Shown: positions 22,263 through 45,000 of the stretch, in pieces | Layout: each line of letters opens with the position of its first letter | How positions within the stretch are numbered: position 1 is the stretch's first letter | Assembly: GCA_012295275.1 (NCBI GenBank) | Contig: CM022666.1 | Span: 100,001 to 145,000, forward strand | Length of the DNA stretch: 45,000 bases | Direction: 5' to 3' | From: Chrysomallon squamiferum | Lineage: Eukaryota; Mollusca; Gastropoda; Neomphalida; Peltospiridae | The notes under the pieces: model-generated | The model's database searches: none | Told to the model about the DNA's origin: nothing | Seen by the model: the letters and a program-made list of their open reading frames with translations, nothing else | Position numbers and translations under genes: made by a program

Positions 22263-23220
22263 GTTATTTGATATTAATTTTAAATTTACAGTTGAATAAA
22301 TTTCACCAAATCTTATGTATGGCTGGAATCTTAATAAAAATCATTTATAATATTGTAACAAATATTTTAATTAGCACAGTATCCTCCACATCTTAAATAT
22401 AAAATAATAAAAATAAAAATACTCTAATCTGGAATTACTCAGTAACCAAACACTTGAAACGAAAATGACAAAATCTTATTTAGCCAATACAGCTTCTAAA
22501 CAACTCTCTAACTGGTTTATTTCTAAACTGTTGTGATGTAAGCACACAGGATACATGCTGATTTAAGCAGAAGTATAAACCTTAATTTATTTAGATATTC
22601 AAATGGTACAAGCTCTTAAATTACTTGCCTATCTAGAGTTAATTACAAAAGCTTTATTTAGAATTAACTGTGAATTGTATCCAAAAAAATCTATTAAAGA
22701 TATTAATAGCAGAAATAAATTAGTTGCTTAATCTAGAGTTAATTGTGGTTCCTATCTACAATAATAGCTAAATATTTCAAAAGAATTATTATTTAGATTA
22801 CTTGGTCTGTTTAGAGATAATTGTACCTTAATACACAACAGCCAAATAACTTATTAAAAAATACTGTCAAATTATTCCATGAAACGTGTTACCAACTAGT
22901 CTAGTAAATTACTGAGAAATCCTTAATGAATATGGACCAGTGACAATGATATCAGTAGTTATGATGTCACAACAGGAATCACAGTATTAGCAGGATGTGC
23001 TAAGTTTTGATTATAAATGTACAGTCTGGAACAAAAATGTAAAAACACACACTCACAGTGCACAATTTATTTTCTGCTGTAATTCCATGTTCATTCTGTA
23101 TTTATATATTTATAAATAAATATTTGGGTAAATAACGTTTTGTTCATGTAACACTTTTATGTATTAAAGTCAAAGTGTGAAATGACAAGATATACTTTGA
23201 TGTAATAAATATATATATAA
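22263..23220. other. Intergenic AT-rich region
   Basis: No genes seen. A loosely repeated TCTAGAGTTAATT element occurs near 22632 and 22732, with a weaker form near 22813. This suggests an old tandem repeat of about 100 bp. Confidence 0.4.
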
Positions 23221-23324
23221 TTTAATAGTGTTGTATTTTTATTTTATGATCATCATCATAATTATTATCACTGTTAATGACAGTAAAACATTGAAAATAA
23301 TGCCTTACGTACATCATTTCAGAC

Positions 23325-23402
23325 TGCGCATGGTTTGTAGAGCGTTCGTTTTGCATGTAAAAGGCCCCGGGTTCGATCAGCGGTTTCGCCGTGTTACATT
23401 TG
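23325..23402 (+). other. Degenerate tRNA-Ala(TGC)-like sequence (pseudo-tRNA or SINE head)
   Basis: An A-box-like TGGTTTGTAGAGCG is followed by a TTTTGCAT anticodon-loop-like segment and a B-box-like GGGTTCGATC at tRNA-like spacing. The order resembles tRNA-Ala with anticodon TGC. The anticodon and T stems pair poorly and no clean acceptor stem or CCA end was found, so it is unlikely to be a working tRNA. Alternatives are a tRNA-derived SINE head or chance. Confidence 0.4.
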
Positions 23403-23904
23403 TGTATGATTGTTGTTATTATTTATTACAGTCGCAGTCGCTTTTTCATCGTATGTTAAGTTCTTCGGTGTTATTATGCACGAAGCACGTGAATGACGCC
23501 ATCTGGGAAGACATTTGGCGCCCGGGTTGAACTGACTGAAGGGTTGTCGATCTGATCTGACAAGTTTTACAGGTTATAACACAGTTTTAATATCATCACT
23601 GCAAGATTACAAATAAATAAATAAAATAGAATTATGGTTAGGAATATGAATAATTCGAATAATAATAATAATTTTAAAAAGTGTAATTTTGACTGAGCAT
23701 TTAGCTACTTAACAACCTAAAATATAGATGACAGCAAGAAATAAAAATAATGAGCTGTTTGTGTACAATATGCAATAAGTTTTGTCTCGATTACATTTTC
23801 CAATGTTTATCATGCAGAACATGCAATAACATCTGTGTATCTGCAGCTTAATAAAAGTCCACTCAAAAATTCATGATAAATTTCAAAGTAAGATAATTTC
23901 AAGG

Positions 23905-24100
23905 AAAAGAAATATGTCGCCATTTTATAAAAACATGATGTCTGATGCGTAACTATCATTTCTTCACTTCTATTGCCTCCGGAAGTTTAAATATGACGTC
24001 AATAATAGAAAGAACGTCACTCGCCATCCGCGAAAAGTTGGGTTTTTTTTATCAAACCGGAGAATGATGTTTTAATGTGTTCGATTTACGTTACGCTGGT
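23905..24100 (+). promoter_or_regulatory. Candidate CUL4 promoter region
   Basis: A less AT-rich, CpG-containing patch holds an ETS-type site CCGGAAGT (23979-23986), a perfect CRE palindrome TGACGTCA (23994-24001) and a second ACGTCA (24014-24019). Nearby are YY1-like CGCCAT elements. A donor-like ACGCTG|GTAAAC at 24099 and an acceptor-like ATTTCAG ending at 25049 could bound a 5' UTR intron leading to the ATG at 25147. This is an inference from motifs and position; no transcript evidence is available. Confidence 0.35.
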
Positions 24101-24422
24101 AAACTGTTCTAACATTTCGATTGATTTAATATATGTTTGTATATTAATTATCTATAATAATATACGACACAAAGCAATTTTCTCTAGAAGCTAAGAAATA
24201 AACAGAGTAGATATAGTTAGAACGATAGTGTAGGTGGATGGATGGATGGTTCAATGAGAGATAATTAACGCCATCATTACTGCGCATACCAACATATAAA
24301 ATAGAAATAAAAGAGCAAGAAGAAGAAACAAGAACAGACACGAATACGAAAAAATAGCAAAAATAAAATAAAAAAGATCACACGAGAATAAGAAGAAATA
24401 ACATGAATTGGAAGAAATACAA

Positions 24423-24425
<3 letters not shown>

Positions 24426-24507
<82 letters not shown>
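24426..24507. repeat. (TC)n microsatellite, about 82 bp
   Basis: An uninterrupted TC run between the candidate CUL4 promoter and its ATG. It ends in TCAGG and could therefore mimic a polypyrimidine tract and acceptor. Confidence 0.97.
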
Positions 24508-24509
<2 letters not shown>

Positions 24510-25146
24510 GCCCTTTGCAAAACATAAATGAATTAAAATTATTTTTACAACAATTTTCGCTTAACCTTTTCTTAGTGAAACAAAAATGTTTTTGTTTTTA
24601 TTACTAAATCAATTTAAACTTTTCTTAATATCAAAAATAATAATAATACTAATGAAAAGGATTTTATAAACAATTCTGTTGTGTGTTTTTCCTATTTAAT
24701 GTTTCCATTAAATATAGAATAAAACCAGTTTAAATTAAATTTTTTGTTTGCTTTGTTTTTACTATTTTCTGTAAATAAATAATAAATCAAAATAAATAAT
24801 TCTACAGATATAGTTTGTCTTTGTGCGCGTTCTATGATAATTTTGTCCTGCCAAAGTTCTAATGTCAACATTATGAACAAATTTAAATTAATTAATATCA
24901 ATAATAATAATAACAATTATTGTTATTATTATTATTATTAAAATCATGATGATGATCCAGGAATGTGAGTGAGCTACACAGGACGCCGTTGCCTCTTTAG
25001 ACACGAATCTTAATTAGAGTTATTTCCCTTATTCTCACTAAAATTTCAGCCATCTTTGTTGAAGTTCAGCTGGAAAAAGCTAAACATTGTATTAAAGTGA
25101 CCTTTTGCATATAGTTTTGGCCATATATTGGCCAGAATCGTAATGC

Positions 25147-39663
<14,517 letters not shown>

Positions 39664-40108
39664 TCCTGATGCACTGTTCACAACGTTGTATCAAAGTGTC
39701 CATTGCTTCAGATGATTGAACTAAAGAAAACAAAAATTTATAAAACTTTGTTGAAGTTCCTCAAGACAGTAAACTGAAGTTGTGATGACCAGTAATTGAC
39801 ACAGACAGGCTGAATTGGAGGGTTCATTTTTGTAAATGGATAGCACGAATATAAACTTTGATTTGTGTACAGAAGTTGAGTTATATGCCTCGGAATTTGT
39901 CTGTCATAGAATTTCAATGTTAAGATACGTGTTTACTTTCTTAGGTTCTGTGTGTGGTCTTAAAAATGTTTTTCTTTCTATATCTTTTATATATATATAT
40001 ATATATGTGTGTATATATATATATAAATGATGATCAGATGTTTCTCTGGGTTTTTTTGTCAGTGACTGAGTATTTTTGTGAGATGAAAAACGTCATAACT
40101 TTTTTTGG

Positions 40109-40143
<35 letters not shown>

Positions 40144-43100
40144 TCGAAATCACAGCCTGACCAACAGTACTGTACAGAAAGTTGAATTGTAATTTATTTG
40201 TAAAACTAAAACTCTATTTTGACTGAGTATAGAACAGTTTTAGTTGCTAAGAAAAACATGTATGATTTTTTTTGTGGGGAGGTGGAATTCTAGTTTCAAA
40301 TTTTAAGAGGGAGTATCTTTCTTTTGTTAGTTACTTGTGTTTTTTTATTTATTTTTTTATTTACATATTTATTTAATATTTATTTTTTTACTTACTCACT
40401 TACTAAGAAATGTATACTGATATTATTTGGTAAATAAGACCAAACAGAATTATTTTAGTCTGTCTTACACTATCGAATCCATTAAGCTACTTTTCACTAA
40501 CGTCAGTGGATAATAAATTACAACAAAAATCTTACAATTTATTCAGGTTTGACAGAGAAATTTTATTTTCAAACTCACAAAGTAAACTCTACTAAAACAA
40601 AATACTGAACCTTTATAAACATTTTTATTCTCACAAACTGAATAATAATAGCATAATTCAGGTTAAATGTATTTTCCGTCCATCACGTCATTTCTCTCTC
40701 TTTAAAATTAATATATACACAGTTAACTTTGTTCACTTCCATGTTATTTTATTGTAACATTTCTTGGTGACAAAGAATAACACTATAATAAATAGGAAAT
40801 AAATCTGGTTCCTCCTGTTCCTAGCTTTGTGATGTCAGAAGATATATACTTATAGATGTTTGAGTTATTTCAATCTGTTATGGCAAATTTCTTTGCACAA
40901 AGACTATAACAAAATGAAGGAAACTGCTTCCAGTCAAGCATGTTTTATTATTGTCATACTAAATTATTGGCAAAGGTTGATTTCAAAAACATAAAATATA
41001 CTTAAACTTAGAGTTCATGCTAAAGTTAGTTAATAAATAAGAAAAGAAAGAAATAACAATAATAATAATAATAACAAATATTGTTTGGAAGTACACACTG
41101 TATTCAGGTTATTTGTTCATAAATACACTAACAAACAAATTAGGAAATGTACAAAATCTTTTTAGGATATATATTTATTCTGTAACACACATTCTTCACA
41201 TTTTTAAGATTTATTTCTGAACTCTTGCACTGACAAGACATTCCTTAACAATTTTCAACTTTCAAAAAACAAATTATAAATTATTTTTAAATTCAGTGTG
41301 TATATTTTAACACCAAATTTCCTTAGTTTAGCTGTTTTTCATTCATGTGTAATCAGCTGGAATGTTTAAGTAATTTGTAATGCTGATTTTATTTGACGAA
41401 TTCACTTGATAATCAGTTCAGTACTTTTTGTTTTGACCTAATGATAAAACAGTATTAACGATGTCTATTTTGTTAAACTCTTATCCATGTTCAAAGAAGA
41501 GTATATTTGAATGAATTTCCAAAACAGATATTACCCACTGCTTGGTTACCTCAAAAAACTAACCTGTTGCCAAACTACTGGTGATGGATTGTCATTTAAA
41601 ACTGATTGATTTACCCTTGAAGCTTTAACACATCACTAACACCTGCTTATTTAAAATTAATTTATTTACCTCACTTTGTTTACTTCCAGTTTTCAGATGG
41701 GACAAATAATCAGCTAGTTATCATTTAGAATTTGTGTCCAAATATTAGTTTGTTTTTCCTTTTTTTTTTGTGTTTTTGTTTTTTTACATGACATGATGAA
41801 AAAGTGACGAAATATTTTTTTATTAACAAGATAGTTCATTCAGAATTATTATGTGATATGTTTTGTCACTAGTGACGTGATCAGGAATACATTTGTGACT
41901 ATCTTTCATTAGTCACTGACAGAATTCTACATGACTGATACACTTACTTAGAAGTTGACAGAAATGAGCTGTCATTACTGAAGTGTTGTTCTCAAGAAAG
42001 ACTAAAATTATTTACTTAATTGATTAAACACTGTCATCTGATTTGTACTTTACAGTCACTAGTGACTGAATGATGCAATCCATCACTAGTGAATGGTGTA
42101 TCTGTTTTTATAAACTGTTAAAATAAAACTGGCAACTGATTTTCTTATCGCACAAAACCTGTTTAGATTTTCTGTGGTTTTGTTAATTTACTTGAAAGTA
42201 TCCCATATTGAGAATGCCATGTTAAAATGATTTTGTTTATTACAAAAATCTGTTCTTTTTTAATACCTTTTCTTCTTCATTTTTTTTTTTACAGAAGGTA
42301 TATTTCATTTTTGACAGAAGATATCTATTAAAATAGTCACCTATTTTAAATAGGAAACAGTATGTACTAGATATGTCTTTTATTTTAAAATGTTGATAAG
42401 AGGTTGTTGTGTAAATTAATACATTAGTGCTAAAAGGGCTATGTTGATGTATTTATTCTTAAATGAACCTAAGAAATGGGAAGCAATATTTGTTCACAGA
42501 ATTTTAACTTGGAAGTAAATGTGAGAAAATCAGATAATGTTGTTCTTTATTTTCATTTAATGTGGTACATTTTTCATAAACTTCTCAGATGATACAAATT
42601 TACTGACAGCAATGTTGACACTAGACAAACAGATGTCTTTAAAATTTTGATACAGGTCTCTATTTTGATAGAACTGACACTCATTTTAATTTTTATTTAT
42701 TTATTTATTTATTTATTTTTTTATTTTGAGGCGTATTTATAGATTGAATACTATATTTGAAATGGGAAATAGAAAACTTCTCTGTGTATTTTGAGGAATG
42801 ACTGAAACTGTTCACTGTTGGTACAAAACAAAACAAAACATTTCATCAGAAAGATTATAGTTTATTTTTCCAAGACCTTTCTCACATGTATTACAACCAT
42901 AATAATAACAATTAAGCTTGTATAAATTTTGTTTAAAAATGTTTATTATAATTATGACTGATTGTATGATAAACATTTGTAGTTTATATTTTAAAACTGA
43001 TATGCTGCTATTGTAAATTTTTAGTTTATAAATTTCTCCCTTTTTTTCAGTTTTGTCAGAATGTTTAAAATGTGTAAGAGACTTTCTTTTTTCTTCTGGA

Positions 43101-43884
43101 AATATATCAGGTGTACAGTAATTAACAATACTAACTATATTTACTGAAAATTTGTTTTAAATGCATCATATATTTTTTTTTAATTCTTAACCCACATTCA
43201 CAAAATGATTATCAATTTTACAAGTAATACTGTAAATAAAGTTACACTGACATTTTTGGCATCCAGGTAGGTAAACATATCCTCACTTACACAGTTGATG
43301 CTAAACCAAAGTTACCAGTTTAATAAACTGAACATAACTGCACATTAGATTACAAGAAAATTAAAATAAGTTTTAACAACAAACTTTAACTGGTGAAAGA
43401 GTTCTTTACTTGAAAATGACAGATTCCATAACAATGCAAAACAAATCAAAAATTAACATTCAGTTAGTAAGTTCTTATTTAAATTTCACTTTAAGCATAA
43501 AGGATTCAACTTTAAAATTCAAGATGGATGTTATTAATCTTAAAATGACATCTTTTTGTTAACGCGGGTTCAAAATCAACACTTAAAAAAAAAATTACAG
43601 ATTATTGGAATGTTTTCTAATTATTAAATACCTTTCTCATAGTCATTTCTGTATGACTGGAATCATAGAAAAAAAAAATCTCAAATGCTTTTATTCACAC
43701 AGCTTAGTAAATCCATTTTTATTCCTTAGACAGTATTTGCTGAATAATGATAAAATAATTAAAATAAGGAACAAGAATATTTTCCTGTAATGAACACACA
43801 CATTTTGTTGCTGTTTATAACATTATATCCATTTGCTAAAGTCATTGCATCTTTGATTTTTTTTTCACTTACGGTCTTCATTAA

Positions 43885-43920
<36 letters not shown>

Positions 43921-44628
43921 GTTTGTTTATTAAAAATCTGTGTTTCTTCCTAAACAGTTATTGTGTGAGAGTGGTAAAAAAAAAAAATTGACTCTGGAAA
44001 ATTACAAAATTGTGTAATATTTTATTTATTGTTACAAACGGGCAGAGTTCGCTGATCTTTGTCAGGAAGGATCACTTTGAGTAAATAAATCTTGTATATA
44101 TTTGGTGTCCTGATTTCTCTTATTATTTCACGTGATACTTTAGTTTTTATAAAATTACTCATTCACTGTTCATAAACCTTTGAACGCGTTATTATTTTTC
44201 ATGACATTTCTTTTCTGGACATTATCACCCATTAACATTTAAACTTTTCTTGATACCTTATCCCATTGACTTGTGAGGTCATATTCATTAATATATTTCA
44301 TAATTATTTATTTAATAATATTTATTTTGCATGGGAGAATTTCTTGACCATCAGTATTAATGGGTTCAGAAAAAAATTGTTAATATGTAATATTCAAATT
44401 GACGTCATGTTGAGGTATGCACCTCACTGTGAAATCCTGCCTTTCACCATGCTCTAGTTTACTAATTTTGTCTGGTCGTTACCACTCAGTTTCTGGATTT
44501 AAAAATACCAAAGTCATTTATTTTATAGGGATTAGGTGGTTCAACAATAAGAACAAAATGATTATTTTTTTTGTTATTTCAGCCAGTGCTCTAATATGGC
44601 AAAAAAAAAATATATACAATAATAAAAA

Positions 44629-44665
<37 letters not shown>

Positions 44666-44779
44666 TAAAATATCCTTCAAGATTTAAAATAATTAAAATA
44701 TCCGACTAAAGATTAATTAATAAAGGGGAAGTAATTCAAACTAGTAATAATTGATGACATCGTGTTCACAGTCTAAGAA
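39664..44779. other. CUL4 3' UTR and convergent intergenic region
   Basis: No convincing coding sequence. It contains (AT)n near 39990-40024, (ATT)n at about 40111-40142, (TTTA)n near 42690-42720, a 30-base A run at 43888-43917 and (AAT)n at about 44630-44662. Three perfect TCACTAGTGA palindromes lie at 41866, 42056 and 42083. Several AATAAA hexamers could end CUL4 transcripts, for example 43235-43240; none can be chosen without transcripts. TTTATT elements near 44517 could serve the minus-strand gene. Confidence 0.5.
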
Positions 44780-44875
44780 CTATGCAAATTTCTGCAGAAA
44801 TTTCGTCATATCAAAGCTCATCATCTCCTCCCAAGATGCGATCTCATCACCATCAATATCCAAAAATTTTAAAAT
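44780..44875 (-). CDS. Terminal coding exon of a convergent gene, acidic EF-hand-like C-terminus (partial)
   Basis: On the minus strand an acceptor (TATATTTTTACAG, complement of 44876-44888) opens a 96-nt exon that ends in TAG (44780-44782). In phase 0 it reads ILKFLDIDGDEIASWEEMM and then SFDMTKFLQKFA. DIDGDEIASWEE resembles a calcium-binding EF-hand loop (Asp at 1, 3 and 5; Glu at 12), but Gly is missing at position 6 and Ile sits at 7, not 8, so it may be degenerate or a chance likeness. Base composition is richer than its surroundings, which supports coding. The rest of the gene lies beyond 45000 and I do not recognise the family. Confidence 0.5.
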   Translation of the reverse strand: MLKFLDIDGDEIASWEEMMSFDMTKFLQKFA

Positions 44876-45000
44876 CTGTAAAAATATAATTAATAAATCA
44901 AATTTGATCATAATAATAATAATAACAACAACAACAACAGTAATAAAAACAACAACAAATAAATAACTAAATACATACATAAATAAAAACTGTTAAAACG

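Noticed and set aside
23325-23402. Functional tRNA-Ala gene
   Set aside because: Anticodon and T stems mispair and no acceptor stem is evident, so it is listed only as a relic.
23228-23530. 100-residue plus-strand open frame in the intergenic region
   Set aside because: It begins in microsatellite, crosses the tRNA-like relic and has no splice partners or recognisable domain.
24277-24525. Minus-strand Glu/Arg-repeat open frame
   Set aside because: It is the (TC)n microsatellite read as codons.
43881-43917. Processed-pseudogene or retroposon poly(A) tail (ATTAAA followed by 30 A)
   Set aside because: No recognisable coding or SINE sequence precedes it and no target-site duplication was found. 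A simple A-run is the safer reading.

Overview
This is a eukaryotic, animal nuclear window. It is strongly AT-rich and full of microsatellites and minisatellites, and it carries multi-exon genes with ordinary GT-AG introns. I assembled two near-complete genes by hand from exon frames and splice sites. Both belong to conserved metazoan families. The intron style, microsatellite load and protein divergence suggest a protostome, probably a lophotrochozoan such as a mollusc, but nothing here fixes the species.

Layout: (1) 1-944 is AT-rich 5' flank, with a possible non-coding first exon. (2) 945-18763, plus strand, is an ANKMY1-like gene of 16 coding exons plus a candidate 12-nt microexon. It has MORN repeats at the N-terminus, then ankyrin repeats, then a MYND zinc finger and a short Gly-Glu-Arg repeat tail. 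Summed exon lengths give about 1149 codons if two single-base reading-frame breaks (exons 3 and 5) are discounted. (3) 18764-25146 is intergenic, made largely of microsatellites, a 16-bp-monomer higher-order repeat, a 12-bp minisatellite, a degenerate tRNA-Ala-like sequence and a candidate CUL4 promoter. (4) 25147-39663, plus strand, is a complete cullin-4 gene of 22 coding exons (799 codons plus stop, in frame throughout). Its second intron is a clear U12-type AT-AC intron. (5) 39664-44779 is CUL4 3' UTR and flank. (6) 44780-44875, minus strand, is the last coding exon of a third, convergent gene with an acidic, EF-hand-like C-terminus. The rest of that gene lies beyond the window.

The two main genes have no obvious functional link. 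ANKMY1-type proteins are poorly characterised, probably scaffold-like. CUL4 is the scaffold of the CRL4 (DDB1-RBX1) ubiquitin ligase.

The most unusual structure is in the introns. Tandem repeats repeatedly arise at, and carry copies of, the adjacent exon-intron junction: the donors of ANKMY1 exons 4 and 7, the acceptor of ANKMY1 exon 13, the donor of CUL4 exon 14, and a fragment of the CUL4 exon 14 acceptor side. At ANKMY1 exon 7 this gives 14 copies of the 5' splice site, the first three 39 nt apart and in frame. A Ty3/gypsy-like LTR plus partial gag lies antisense in the same intron, ending 20 bp before exon 8.
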